The notes: generated by a model from the sequence alone, not told the origin. Positions 33,343-41,242 are shown, counted from the stretch's first letter. The stretch is 43,036 nt of DNA from an uncultured Erythrobacteraceae bacterium (GCA_946482075.1 CAMLQG010000019.1:1-43036); one strand, 5' to 3'. Made by a program: numbers and translations.

Positions 33343-33371
33343 CACTTAGGGGGGAGTTCCCGCATGGTCAA
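33343..33371 (-). promoter_or_regulatory. Probable promoter of the tRNA-Glu pair
   Basis: On the minus strand TTGACC (33366-33371) stands 17 nt from TAAGTG (33343-33348), about 20 nt before the tRNA-Glu(TTC) 5' end. The -35 matches five of six consensus bases; the -10 is poor, as is common for alphaproteobacterial housekeeping promoters. Confidence 0.5.
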
Positions 33372-33381
33372 CCCCTCCTTT

Positions 33382-35169
33382 TCAGTCCGCCCAGGCGGCG
33401 TCCTCGATATGCAGTTCCGCCTGTCGACGACTGGCCCAATCGTCGATGCGCGCGCGGCCTGCAAGCCACAGCTTCCGGCCCTTGGCTCCATGCAGCAGCG
33501 CCTGTCCGAGCGGGCTTTCCGCGGCGCGGAAGGCGATCGCCTTGAACGAAGCGCCATCGGGCCCGCCGGCGATGACGCGGACGTGATCCTTGCCGACGAG
33601 ATCGGCCTTGATGGCGCGAACCGGCCCCACCGCCACGCGTGGCCCGGGCCAGCCCATCCCGAAGGGACCGGCGCTTTCCAGGGTTTCCACGAGTTCCGGC
33701 GTGAGGCCGCCAGGCGCGACGGCGAGGTCGAGCAGGATCGACTGGTTTTCCCGTGCCCGGGAAACCGCACCGCCGAGCCGCGAATCGAGAAAATCGGCAA
33801 GGTGGTTGACCTGCCCGCCTTCGATCGTCAGGCCTGCTGCCATCGCATGGCCGCCGCCCGCCACCAGCAGGCCATGGTCGCGCGCGGCGATGATCGCGGC
33901 GCCGAGATCGACTCCTCCGATCGATCGACCCGAACCCTTCCCACGGCCGGCCTCGTCCGCATCCAGCGCGACGACGAGCGCGGGCTTGCCGGTCTTTTCC
34001 TTGATCCGCCCGGCGACGATCCCGATCACGCCGGGATGCCATCCCTTGCCCGAGAGCACGAGCACGGCCCGATTGTGCTGGCTCTCGATCTGCGCTTCCG
34101 CCGCTTCCTGGACGGCCGCCTCGATCGCGCGGCGTTCCTCGTTGAGGGCGGAAAGCTGGGCCGCTATCGCGCGGGCTTCGTCCGCGTCGTGGGTCGTCAG
34201 CAGACGCACGCCCAGCGTCGATTCGCCCACGCGACCGCCGGCATTGATGCGCGGGCCGAGCGCGAAACCGAGATCGCTGCAGGTGGGCGAGCGGGTGAGG
34301 CGGCTCGCATCGATCAGCGCCGCCATGCCGATATTCTCGCGCCGGGCCATCACTTTGAGACCCTGCGCCACGAGCGCCCGGTTGAGCCCGTGCAGCGCCG
34401 CGACATCCGCCACGGTGCCCAGCGCCACGAGGTCGAGCAAGCCCATCAGATCGGGCTCCGGCCGGTCGACGAAGAAGCCTTGCCGGCGCAGTGCGCGAAC
34501 CGTCGCCACCGCCAGCAGGAAGGCCACGCCCACCGCCGCGAGATGCCCATGTGCGGCGGCCAGATCGCTTTCGTCCAGCCGATTGGGGTTCACCAGCGCG
34601 GTGGCGACGGGCAGGTCGGGCGCGCATTTGTGGTGATCGACCACGATCACATCGACCCCGGCGGCATGGGCCTGAGCCAGCGCGTCATGCGCCATCGCGC
34701 CGCAATCCACCGTCACGATCAGGCTGCTGCCTTCCTGCGCAAGGCGGACCAATGCCTCTCCGCTGGGCCCGTAGCCTTCGAGCAGGCGATCGGGAATGTA
34801 ATAGCGCGCATCATGCCCGAGCAGGCGCAGGAGGCGGATGAGCAGCGCCGAGCTGGTCGCGCCGTCCACGTCGTAATCGCCGTAGATCGTGACCGTCTCG
34901 CGCGTGAGCACGGCTTGCGCCAGACGGTCCGCCGCGCTGTCCATATCGTGGAACAGCGACGGATCGGGCAGGAAGCCGCGCATCGTCGGATTGCGCTGGC
35001 GGGCAAGATCGTCCCGCGCGACACCGCGGGCGAGGAGCAGCTGGTCGACGATATCCGTGTCGAGCCCGCCGGCAACGCCCGCAATATCCATGTTGCCCCG
35101 CCGCCAGCGCCACGCGTGCCCGCCGAGCGACGATTCGATGCCGAAGACCGAGGCCGCGCTGAAGCTCAT
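33382..35169 (-). CDS. recJ: Single-stranded-DNA-specific 5'-3' exonuclease RecJ
   Basis: RecJ (595 residues) degrades single-stranded DNA 5' to 3' in recombination and mismatch repair. The DHH-family motifs are visible: IYGDYDVDGATS (about 93-104), VTVDCGAMAHD, VVDHHKCAPDLP (about 177-188), FALGPRINAGGRV and the DHHA1 motif GGGHAMAAGL (about 445-454). The C-terminal OB-type part follows. The ATG at 35169 is preceded by GGGAGAGAGG and was preferred to a GTG two codons upstream. A perfect dispersed palindrome lies just upstream (35193-35249), between this gene's start and the next unit. It is monocistronic as far as can be seen, with the tRNA-Glu genes 58 nt after its stop. Confidence 0.95.
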   Translation of the reverse strand: MSFSAASVFGIESSLGGHAWRWRRGNMDIAGVAGGLDTDIVDQLLLARGVARDDLARQRNPTMRGFLPDPSLFHDMDSAADRLAQAVLTRETVTIYGDYDVDGATSSALLIRLLRLLGHDARYYIPDRLLEGYGPSGEALVRLAQEGSSLIVTVDCGAMAHDALAQAHAAGVDVIVVDHHKCAPDLPVATALVNPNRLDESDLAAAHGHLAAVGVAFLLAVATVRALRRQGFFVDRPEPDLMGLLDLVALGTVADVAALHGLNRALVAQGLKVMARRENIGMAALIDASRLTRSPTCSDLGFALGPRINAGGRVGESTLGVRLLTTHDADEARAIAAQLSALNEERRAIEAAVQEAAEAQIESQHNRAVLVLSGKGWHPGVIGIVAGRIKEKTGKPALVVALDADEAGRGKGSGRSIGGVDLGAAIIAARDHGLLVAGGGHAMAAGLTIEGGQVNHLADFLDSRLGGAVSRARENQSILLDLAVAPGGLTPELVETLESAGPFGMGWPGPRVAVGPVRAIKADLVGKDHVRVIAGGPDGASFKAIAFRAAESPLGQALLHGAKGRKLWLAGRARIDDWASRRQAELHIEDAAWAD

Positions 35170-35192
35170 GCGCACCTCTCTCCCATCCAGAT

Positions 35193-35249
35193 CCCGTTCG
35201 TCCTGAGCTTGGCGAAGGACCGTCCTTCGCCAAGCTCAGGACGAACGGG
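35193..35249. repeat. Perfect 28-bp palindrome, GTTCGTCCTGAGCTT family
   Basis: The arms at 35193-35220 and 35222-35249 are exact reverse complements with a single C between them, and contain the core GTTCGTCCTGAGCTT. A single arm of the same element occurs at 37324-37350. Such units are dispersed in sphingomonad and related genomes and resemble REP elements; as RNA this would be a very stable hairpin at the recJ 5' side. Confidence 0.85.
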
Positions 35250-35286
35250 GAGGGGAGAGCTCCTCTGAGGTTTACGCAGAACGAGG

Positions 35287-35359
35287 GAAAAGCGCCCCGG
35301 GGCCTTCCCCCCGAAGCCCGCAGCCGTGCTGGGCCCAAAGACGAAATGCGCGCTTTTCG
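35287..35359. other. Structured intergenic segment of unknown role
   Basis: GAAAAGCGC (35287-35295) and GCGCTTTTC (35351-35359) form a perfect 9-bp outer stem. The 55-nt interior contains further pairings (GGGCCTTC with GAAGCCC; GCCCGCAGC with GCTGGGC, each with a bulge). It could be a degraded repeat or a small RNA; orientation is unknown. Confidence 0.35.
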
Positions 35360-35447
35360 TGTGTGACTTTTCGCGAAGCGGCCGTTTCCGGCCCGGTTTC
35401 GGGGCATCGTGAAGGCAGGAAGATGGGCGCGAATTCATTCTCCAGCA

Positions 35448-35463
35448 TTGGCCATATTTTTGC
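35448..35463 (+). promoter_or_regulatory. Possible sigma-54 promoter of the secreted-protein gene
   Basis: TTGGC (35448-35452) and TTTGC (35459-35463) give the sigma-54 core with GG and GC exactly 10 nt apart and both halves close to consensus. It lies 140 nt upstream of the ATG at 35604. An activator site is not identified, although PrsR, a sigma-54 activator, is encoded in this window. Confidence 0.4.
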
Positions 35464-35603
35464 CGTGTAGGAAAGAGCCGCGTTCCGGTTGGGCACAATC
35501 CTCTTCGTCAAGGCAGGAGGTCGCGAGGAATGGTGTCGATTTTCATCCACCTGCGCGACGAATCGTTTATGAAAGCGGATAGAAACGGAGCGGAGGAAGC
35601 GTC

Positions 35604-36821
35604 ATGAGGTTCGGTCGGAAGGCATTGTGGTCCTTGTCTCTTTTTGGTGTCGCCGGTGCCGGGATCACCGTCTATGCCGCACAGGGTGCCACCAGCGGGC
35701 CGATCGCCCGGTATGACATGCGTGCAGGCACGATTTCCGGCATGGGCGCGATGGGCGCCGGCGGGATGATGGGTATGATGTTTGGGGGTCGAGGCGGGAA
35801 CAACGTCCAGCATGAACTGCTGCTGCGTCTGGGCTCTTCCACCGCACCGGCCAAGGGCGGTCCCAAGGCGGATCATTTTGTCCCGCCTGAAGCCAAGCTC
35901 GGCAAGTCGGTCGCGCTGACGACCCCGCGCGAGGACAAGGAGACGATCGACGAACTGCCGCAGAAGCCCAAGGGCCGCATCCTGATCTTCTGGGGCTGCG
36001 GCGCGACCGCGCCCAAGGGACAGCCGGTGGTGATCGATTTCAGCAAGCTCGCGGCGGGCCAGGTCCCGCCGGGCCTGTGGACCAGCACGATCACGCGCGA
36101 CTATGGCCCGACCATGGCCAACAGCAAGACCTTCGGCCGCTGGCCGTCGGAAGACCGCAAATTCGTGAAGCCTGACAGCTCGCTGATCGGCGATCACAAG
36201 GTCGTCAGCAACTACGCCCCGGAAATCGGCTTCACGCTGAAGCGGGATTTCATGGCGCCGCTCAAATCCTCCACCCGCAGCCAGGCGGGCGGGGCCACCG
36301 TGCTGGCCTGGAACAGCGTGCCTACGGCGACGGGCTATCTCGCCTTCCTGTTCGGCGGAAAGCAGACCCCGAATGGCGAGATGGGCGACATGGTGATGTG
36401 GACCAGCAGTTCCTCGCGCCAGTTCGGCGGCGGATTGAGCGATTGGCTCTCGCCCGGCCAGGTGGCCAATCTGGTGACGCAGAAGGTCGTGATGGCATCC
36501 ACCACCACGAGCTGCCTGATCCCGATGGAAGTGAAGCAGGCCGCACCCGATTTCCGTTTCGGCACGCTGACCGCCTTCGGCCCGCAGGAGGATTTCTCCT
36601 ATCCGCCGAAGCCCGCTACCGGCCCCTGGAAGCTCGAATGGACCGCGCGCATCCGCCATCGCTCGATGACGAGCTGGATGGAAGCGCAGGGCATGGCGAT
36701 GGGCGGCATGGGTGCGATGCAGGATGACGAAGAGTCCGGTGGGCAGAAGCAGCAGTGCAAGCCCAGGCGCGGCCTTGGCGGCATGCTCGGCGGCGCGCTG
36801 GGAGGCGGCTCCGGCTGCTGA
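35604..36821 (+). CDS. Secreted/periplasmic protein of unknown function, Gly/Met-rich
   Basis: The 405-residue product starts with a signal peptide (MRFGRKALWSLSLFGVAGAG then YAA), followed by a Gly/Met-rich stretch (GMGAMGAGGMMGMMFGGRGG, about 46-65). The middle is a well-formed globular region with RILIFWGCGATAPKGQP (about 124-140) and repeated beta-like segments such as WTSTITRDYGP and MVMWTSSSSRQFGG. The C-terminus is again Gly/Met-rich with a KQQCKPRR motif and a final Cys. I do not recognise the family. It has GGAGGAAG before the ATG and 3 nt separate it from the flavodoxin-like gene, suggesting an operon. Methionine and cysteine clusters make a metal role conceivable, but this is a guess. 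Confidence 0.75.
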   Translation: MRFGRKALWSLSLFGVAGAGITVYAAQGATSGPIARYDMRAGTISGMGAMGAGGMMGMMFGGRGGNNVQHELLLRLGSSTAPAKGGPKADHFVPPEAKLGKSVALTTPREDKETIDELPQKPKGRILIFWGCGATAPKGQPVVIDFSKLAAGQVPPGLWTSTITRDYGPTMANSKTFGRWPSEDRKFVKPDSSLIGDHKVVSNYAPEIGFTLKRDFMAPLKSSTRSQAGGATVLAWNSVPTATGYLAFLFGGKQTPNGEMGDMVMWTSSSSRQFGGGLSDWLSPGQVANLVTQKVVMASTTTSCLIPMEVKQAAPDFRFGTLTAFGPQEDFSYPPKPATGPWKLEWTARIRHRSMTSWMEAQGMAMGGMGAMQDDEESGGQKQQCKPRRGLGGMLGGALGGGSGC

Positions 36822-36824
36822 AGC

Positions 36825-37310
36825 TTGCCCGCGCCCGCGCTTGCAATCATCTGGCATAGCCGCACGGGCGCGGCGCGGGCCATGGCTTGCGCGGCGGCGG
36901 AAGGGGCGGGCGATCACGGCACGCTCATCGCGGCGGAAAGCGCACAGCCCGGCGATCTGTTGGCTGCGAAAGCCTATCTTTTCGTCTGCCCGGAAAATCT
37001 CGCCTCGATGACCGGGGCGATGAAGGAGATGTTCGACCGTTGCTACTATACGCTGCTCGGCCGGATCGAGGGGCGCGCCTATGCCACCGCGATCGCTGCG
37101 GGTTCCGACGGCCGGGGCGCGCAGGCGCAGATCGACCGGATCGTGACGGGCTGGCGATTGAAGCGCGTGGCGGAGCCGCTGATCGTGAACATGGGCGCAC
37201 AGGCGCCGGAAGAGATCCTGGCGGAAAAGACCGTCAGGGAGAATGATCTCGCCAAGTGCCGCGAACTCGGCGCGGCATTGGCGGAAGGCGTGGCACTCGG
37301 AATATTCTGA
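36825..37310 (+). CDS. Flavodoxin-like / NAD(P)H:FMN oxidoreductase-like protein
   Basis: The 161-residue soluble protein begins with a beta strand and the phosphate-binding loop IIWHSRTGAARAMA (about 8-21) of flavodoxins, continues with AYLFVCPENLASMTGAMKEMFDRCYY (about 50-75; the fold's second FMN loop) and AIAAGSDGRGAQAQI. No ATG is available early enough to keep the FMN loop, so the start is taken as TTG 36825, only 3 nt after the previous stop; GGAGG lies 19 nt upstream, and translational coupling is likely. The stop codon lies inside a tandem GAATATTCT duplication. The physiological partner is unknown. Confidence 0.75.
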   Translation: MPAPALAIIWHSRTGAARAMACAAAEGAGDHGTLIAAESAQPGDLLAAKAYLFVCPENLASMTGAMKEMFDRCYYTLLGRIEGRAYATAIAAGSDGRGAQAQIDRIVTGWRLKRVAEPLIVNMGAQAPEEILAEKTVRENDLAKCRELGAALAEGVALGIF

Positions 37311-37317
37311 ATATTCT
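37300..37317. repeat. Tandem 9-bp duplication over a stop codon
   Basis: GAATATTCT occurs twice without a gap (37300-37308 and 37309-37317); each unit contains the palindrome GAATATTC. The flavodoxin-like gene ends at 37310 inside it, just before a half-palindrome at 37324. Confidence 0.6.
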
Positions 37318-37323
37318 CCAAAT

Positions 37324-37350
37324 CCGTTCGTCCTGAGCTTGTCGAAGGAC
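37324..37350 (+). repeat. Single arm of the GTTCGTCCTGAGCTT palindrome
   Basis: This 27-nt stretch matches the left arm at 35194-35220 except for one base (GTCGAAGGAC instead of GGCGAAGGAC). No inverted partner follows, so it is a solo half-element between two plus-strand genes. Confidence 0.75.
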
Positions 37351-37407
37351 AGCTTTGGGTTTCTACCAGGTGCATCAAACCCGCTTGTCGACATGGGAAG
37401 GACCCTG

Positions 37408-38166
37408 ATGGCCACAGCGCCCGCGGTAATGAAGCAGGAATGCCTGATTTCCCTGCTTTTCAAGGCCGACCACCTTCCGCACCCGGCTGACATCTTCGCG
37501 CTGGCCGATAACGATCGGAGCTTCTTCGTCTCGCACGACTTGCGGTTGGACGGCGATCCCGCCCAGGCGCTGGAACTTCTGGCTGCCGGACTGACATTCG
37601 ATTGCCGCTGGCCGGATGCAGACCCCGGCACGGATGTGCCGGATGCGCTCGGACGCCATGATGTCCTGCCGGGCCTTGCGATGCACGATCTGCAGGCGCT
37701 TCGCTTGTTGGCGGGTGCACATCTGCACGGCGGCCAGGCGGCATTGCCGATGGCGCAGGAGGCCTTGACGCTGGCCGCGCGATTTTCCGGTCTGCCGGGT
37801 TTTCAGGCCGCGGTCTGGCATCCGGCGCGCAGCTGGATCGGCCCTGCCTATCTGCGGTCGGTAGCGGCGAACTGGGTGGAAGGCGGGATCTTCCCGGCGC
37901 ACGGTCTCGTCGGGCTGGGTTCGACAGCCGATGGCGCGATCCAGAGCGAAGGGTTGGCCTTCTTCATCGGGCAGGAAATCCGGATCGAAGCCGAGCTGCT
38001 GGGCGATCCCGGGATCGCCGAAAAGATCACCGCGCGACTGGCCGATCGCCTCATCGGATCGACGCGGGTAGAAGCCGTTGCGGAACTCGCCGGTCCGGAT
38101 GGACGCATGCTACGGATCGCACCATCCGCGAATGGGCGCGTCATCCGAGTGTGGGGCGGCGGCTGA
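37408..38166 (+). CDS. Conserved-looking hypothetical protein
   Basis: The 252-residue product has no signal peptide or membrane segment and no motif I can name with confidence. It is rich in Ala, Leu, Asp and His; segments include SLLFKADHLPHPADIFALAD (about 15-34), LRLLAGAHLHGGQAALPMA and a C-terminal EGLAFFIGQEIRIEAEL that faintly recalls DUF4261 proteins. That similarity is only an impression. ATG 37408 is preferred because GGGAAGGA lies 6 nt upstream; longer frames run back through the half-palindrome at 37324-37350, which is clearly non-coding. Codon use resembles the neighbours, so a real gene is likely. Confidence 0.65.
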   Translation: MATAPAVMKQECLISLLFKADHLPHPADIFALADNDRSFFVSHDLRLDGDPAQALELLAAGLTFDCRWPDADPGTDVPDALGRHDVLPGLAMHDLQALRLLAGAHLHGGQAALPMAQEALTLAARFSGLPGFQAAVWHPARSWIGPAYLRSVAANWVEGGIFPAHGLVGLGSTADGAIQSEGLAFFIGQEIRIEAELLGDPGIAEKITARLADRLIGSTRVEAVAELAGPDGRMLRIAPSANGRVIRVWGGG

Positions 38167-38184
38167 ACCACCGCCCCGGCACGG

Positions 38185-39864
38185 TCAGGCCTGCGAAGCG
38201 CTGTTCGCCGCGCTCAGGATCGCGCGAACGCTGGCGGTCGCCACGTCGGGATCAATGCCCACGCCCCAGACGGTCGAACCATCCGGCAGCGCGCATTCGA
38301 CATAGGCCGCCGCCTTGGCATCCGATCCCTTGGCCAGCGCATGCTCGGTATAGTCGAGCACTTCCAGCTTCAGCCCGAAGCTGCTCTCCAGCGTGGCGAT
38401 GACCGACGAAATCAGCCCGTTGCCGCGCCCGCTCAAGCTCTGCTCCTGCCCGTCGACATTGATCTTGCCGGTAAACAGGCGCGTACCGTCGGGCGCGCGG
38501 GTCTCGTCATAATCGACCAGCTGGAAGCGCCGGTTGGGCGTACGCATATGGTAGGTCTTACGGAAAACCTCCCAGATATCCTCGGCATTCAGCTCGCGAC
38601 CCAGATCGTCGGCGAGCTGCTGCACGGCCTTGGAGAAATGCGCCTGCATCTTCTTCGGCAGTTTCAGACCTTGGTCCTGTTCCAGCACCCAGGCGAAGCC
38701 GCCCTTGCCGGACTGCGAATTGACCCGGATCACCGCTTCGTAATTGCGGCCCAGATCCGCCGGATCGATCGGCAGGTAGGGTACGCGCCACAGCTCGTCA
38801 TTCTGCTGCTCATGCGCGGCGAAGCCCTTTTTGATCGCATCCTGGTGGCTGCCGGAAAAGGCCGTGAATACCAACTCGCCGCCATAGGGATGACGCTGGT
38901 GGACGGGGATCTGATTGCAGTATTCGACCGTCTCGATCACGCTGTCGATATCCGAGAAATCCAGCCCCGGATCGATGCCCTGCGTGTACATGTTGAGCGC
39001 GACCGTCACCAGGCAGCAATTGCCCGTCCGCTCGCCATTGCCGAACAGGCAGCCTTCCACGCGGTCTGCTCCCGCCATCAGGCCGAGTTCCGCCGCCGCC
39101 ACGCCAGTGCCCCGGTCGTTATGCGTGTGCAGGCTCACTACCACGCTGTCGCGGCGAGGGATGTTGCGGCAGAAATATTCGATCTGGTCGGCATAGATAT
39201 TGGGCGTCGCCGCTTCGACCGTGGCCGGCAGGTTGAGGATCAGCGGATGCTCCGGCGTGGGGAGCAGCACATCCATCACCGCTTCGCAGACTTCGAGGCT
39301 GAAATCGATCTCGGCGGTGGAGAAGGTTTCCGGACTGTATTCGAAATGCCAGTCGGTGTTCGGCCGCTTGGCCGCTTCGTCGCGCAGCACGGACACGCCC
39401 TTGATCGCGATGGCCTTCACTTCCTCGCGGCTCATCTGGAAGACGATCTGCCGCCAGGCGGGGGCAACCGCGTTGTAGAGATGGACGATCGCCGCGCGCG
39501 CACCATCGAGGCTGTCGAAGCTGGTGCGGATCAGATCCTCTCGCGACTGGGTCAGCACCTGGATCAGCACGTCGTCCGGAATGCGGCCGGAACGGACGAG
39601 CGACTGGATGAAGTCGAACTCGGTCTTGCCGGCCGCCGGGAAACCGACTTCGATTTCCTTGAGGCCCACTTCGACGAGCGTGTCGAAGAAGCGGTTCTTC
39701 TTCACTGCGTCCATCGGGTCGATGATCGACTGGTTGCCATCGCGCAAATCGGTGGAGAGCCAGCGCGGCGGCGCGGTGATCACACGCGACGGCCACTGCC
39801 GGTCAGGCAGGTTGATCTGCGGGAAGGGGCGATATTTTCGCGAAGGTTCGCGCAACTGGGTCAT
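38185..39864 (-). CDS. leuA: 2-isopropylmalate synthase (long, LeuA2-type)
   Basis: The 559-residue enzyme condenses 2-oxoisovalerate with acetyl-CoA in the first step of leucine synthesis. The catalytic HMGL-like TIM barrel (about 35-330) shows [15 protein letters not shown] (about 37-51), [16 protein letters not shown], the metal site [11 protein letters not shown] (about 247-257) and [12 protein letters not shown]. The C-terminal regulatory LeuA dimer domain (about 430-555) should bind leucine for feedback inhibition. The length and sequence resemble the longer actinobacterial-type LeuA. The ATG at 39864 begins [14 protein letters not shown]; a longer frame would read through the leader hairpin. 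A possible leucine leader peptide and hairpin lie upstream (39911-40002). Confidence 0.95.
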   Translation of the reverse strand: MTQLREPSRKYRPFPQINLPDRQWPSRVITAPPRWLSTDLRDGNQSIIDPMDAVKKNRFFDTLVEVGLKEIEVGFPAAGKTEFDFIQSLVRSGRIPDDVLIQVLTQSREDLIRTSFDSLDGARAAIVHLYNAVAPAWRQIVFQMSREEVKAIAIKGVSVLRDEAAKRPNTDWHFEYSPETFSTAEIDFSLEVCEAVMDVLLPTPEHPLILNLPATVEAATPNIYADQIEYFCRNIPRRDSVVVSLHTHNDRGTGVAAAELGLMAGADRVEGCLFGNGERTGNCCLVTVALNMYTQGIDPGLDFSDIDSVIETVEYCNQIPVHQRHPYGGELVFTAFSGSHQDAIKKGFAAHEQQNDELWRVPYLPIDPADLGRNYEAVIRVNSQSGKGGFAWVLEQDQGLKLPKKMQAHFSKAVQQLADDLGRELNAEDIWEVFRKTYHMRTPNRRFQLVDYDETRAPDGTRLFTGKINVDGQEQSLSGRGNGLISSVIATLESSFGLKLEVLDYTEHALAKGSDAKAAAYVECALPDGSTVWGVGIDPDVATASVRAILSAANSASQA

Positions 39865-39910
39865 GATCTGTCTCGTAACGTATTTCGGACTGCGTGGTGT
39901 CGGTGAATGC

Positions 39911-39961
39911 CCCTTGGGCGCCCCGCGCGTCCTCAAGGCACGCGCCAGCTACGCCCAAGGG
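39911..39961 (-). promoter_or_regulatory. Leader hairpin upstream of leuA
   Basis: The arms 39911-39920 and 39952-39961 (CCCTTGGGCG / CGCCCAAGGG) pair perfectly over 10 bp and enclose a second stem GCGCGT (39925-39930) with ACGCGC (39940-39945). The first-transcribed arm overlaps the last codons of the leader ORF, so translation of that ORF would affect folding. No T-run follows, so a classical terminator is not evident. Confidence 0.55.
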
Positions 39962-40002
39962 CGGGTAAGTCGCAGGCTCGATAGTTCGTTACGCAGTGTC
40001 AT
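39949..40002 (-). CDS. Possible leuA leader peptide (17 residues, four Leu)
   Basis: Minus-strand ATG 40002 opens an 17-codon frame, MTLRNELSSLRLTRPWA, ending TAG, 84 nt before the leuA start. Four of the residues are Leu, encoded by CTG, CTA, CTG and CTT; CTA is a rare codon in such GC-rich genomes. Its end overlaps the outer arm of the leader hairpin. This is the layout of a leucine attenuation leader, although the Leu codons are not consecutive and the ribosome binding site (GGCAGG) is weak. Confidence 0.4.
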   Translation of the reverse strand: MTLRNELSSLRLTRPWA

Positions 40003-40068
40003 AATGGCCTGCCTATGGGGATTGAGGCGGCGCATGTAAAGGGGCCATGTAAAGAGGAAGGCGCGAGG

Positions 40069-40470
40069 TCAGTAGCAGCGGAAGGCCTTTATCCGGCCGT
40101 CCTGGCCCAGTTCCGCGTTCAGCCTGTCCGCCCGGTAATCCATCGTCACGGCCGAGCCATAGGCGATCCAGCGCGTCGGCCGCGAGCCGACGATGGAGGC
40201 GACCTTGTCCTTCACATCGTCGCTGGGGAGCAGGTTGACATAGGCCGAGAGCTGGGTCGCGCCGCAGGCATCGCCGGGAGGCTGGCTGGGCACGCTGGCC
40301 GCCGGCGGCTCATAGGCCTGAGGGGGTGGAGGCGGAGGTACCGGTGCGGCCGACTGCGGAGGATAGGGCGCGGGGCGCGACCCATATTCCGGCGGCTGTT
40401 CCACCTGCGGGATGCAGCCGGCGAGCGTGAACCCGATCGCGAGCGTCGCGATGATCGGAAGGCGAAGCAT
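40069..40470 (-). CDS. Lipoprotein with peptidase inhibitor I78-like domain
   Basis: The 133-residue product starts MLRLPIIATLAIGFTLAGC, a lipoprotein signal with lipobox LAGC. A Pro-rich linker (about 25-65, with PPPPPP) follows, then an I78-type domain: GDACGATQLSAYVN at about 66-79 and SAVTMDYRADRLNAEL near the end, closing with a Cys (FRCY). I78 proteins inhibit serine peptidases; here it would be periplasmic and membrane-anchored. Met at 40470 was chosen because the signal begins there; a 13-residue longer frame adds nothing. It is 16 nt after yceI on the same strand and probably in the same operon. Confidence 0.8.
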   Translation of the reverse strand: MLRLPIIATLAIGFTLAGCIPQVEQPPEYGSRPAPYPPQSAAPVPPPPPPQAYEPPAASVPSQPPGDACGATQLSAYVNLLPSDDVKDKVASIVGSRPTRWIAYGSAVTMDYRADRLNAELGQDGRIKAFRCY

Positions 40471-40486
40471 GTGAGCGATCCCGGAC

Positions 40487-41146
40487 CTACTTGGCGAAGG
40501 CCGCCACAATATGCAGTTCCACTTCGTCTGACACCAGCGGGATGAAACCCGCCAGCCCGAAATCGCTGCGCCTGATCGTGCTTTCGGCTTCGAAGCCGAT
40601 CTGCTCGCCGCCGCCCATCTCGGCCGGCATCTTGCCCGCGCCGTAGAATTCGACTTCCAGCGTGACGGGCTTGGTTACTCCATTAAGCGTCAGATTGCCG
40701 GTGACGGTCGCTTCGCCGACATTGCTGCCAGGTACTACAGAAGTCGAGACGAAGCGCGCATCGGCGGGCGAGGGGCCGAAGAAGTCCGGCTTGTCGCCGG
40801 CCTTGGCCGGCGCCTTGAACAGATGTTCCGTCAGGCCGGCGCTGGCCGTCGTCACCTTGGAGACCGGGATGGTAACGTCCAGCTTGGCTGCGGGAATGTT
40901 CTTCGGGTCCAGGGTCAGTGAGCCGTTCACATCGCCGAAGATGCCGAAATAGGGTGTGATACCCAGATGGTTGACGCCCCAGCCCACCAGCGTGTGATGG
41001 GGATCGGCCTTGTAGGTGCCCGCCGTCACTCTCGCGGCGTCCTTTGCGCCGGGAGCGGCGGCCGGCAGGGCGGCACCGAGCGGACCCGCGGACAGGACAA
41101 GGGCAGTAAGCGCCGCAGCGGCGAGGAAAGTCTTGGAGGAAGTCAT
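40487..41146 (-). CDS. YceI family periplasmic lipid-binding-like protein
   Basis: The 219-residue product has a signal peptide (MTSSKTFLAAAALTALVLSAG, cleavage near residue 26) and a YceI domain: GTYKADPHHTLVGWGVNHLG (about 43-62), FGDVNGSLTLDP, ARFVSTSV, VTGNLTLNGVTKPVTLEV and IRRSDFGLAGFIPLVSDEV. YceI forms a lipocalin-like barrel that binds polyisoprenoids or similar amphiphiles. The ATG at 41146 has a modest AAAGG upstream. The frame continues far upstream, but that part is antisense to the epoxide hydrolase and is not real coding sequence. It is divergent from the epoxide hydrolase and followed by the I78 lipoprotein. Confidence 0.9.
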   Translation of the reverse strand: MTSSKTFLAAAALTALVLSAGPLGAALPAAAPGAKDAARVTAGTYKADPHHTLVGWGVNHLGITPYFGIFGDVNGSLTLDPKNIPAAKLDVTIPVSKVTTASAGLTEHLFKAPAKAGDKPDFFGPSPADARFVSTSVVPGSNVGEATVTGNLTLNGVTKPVTLEVEFYGAGKMPAEMGGGEQIGFEAESTIRRSDFGLAGFIPLVSDEVELHIVAAFAK

Positions 41147-41176
41147 TGGAAAGAACCTTTCAGATGATCGTTCGCC

Positions 41177-41204
41177 GCATGGCGGATGCATGCGTTCGCC
41201 ATGC
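41177..41204. repeat. Inverted repeat in the yceI/epoxide hydrolase divergent region
   Basis: GCATGGCG (41177-41184) and CGCCATGC (41197-41204) form a perfect 8-bp inverted repeat with a 12-nt spacer, 31 nt before the yceI start on its upstream side. It could be an operator or leader hairpin for yceI. Confidence 0.4.
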
Positions 41205-41242
41205 AACGAGGCTGCGCGCGTAAAGTTCCTGCGGAACACTTG

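Larger units (their letters stand above)
35170..35603. other. Intergenic region with dispersed palindrome and structured segment
   Basis: This 434-nt gap between divergent recJ and the secreted-protein gene holds the palindrome at 35193-35249, a segment with nested inverted repeats at 35287-35359 and a possible sigma-54 element at 35448-35463. Minus-strand frames that cross it translate the palindrome itself and have no coding character. I see no protein gene here. Confidence 0.6.

Noticed and set aside
33364..35268. A 634-codon plus-strand frame over recJ
   Set aside because: It is antisense to recJ, whose DHH and DHHA1 motifs are intact on the other strand, and it ends by translating the dispersed palindrome.
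35166..35498. A 110-codon minus-strand frame in the recJ upstream region
   Set aside because: Much of it translates the 28-bp palindrome and the structured segment; no ribosome binding site is present.
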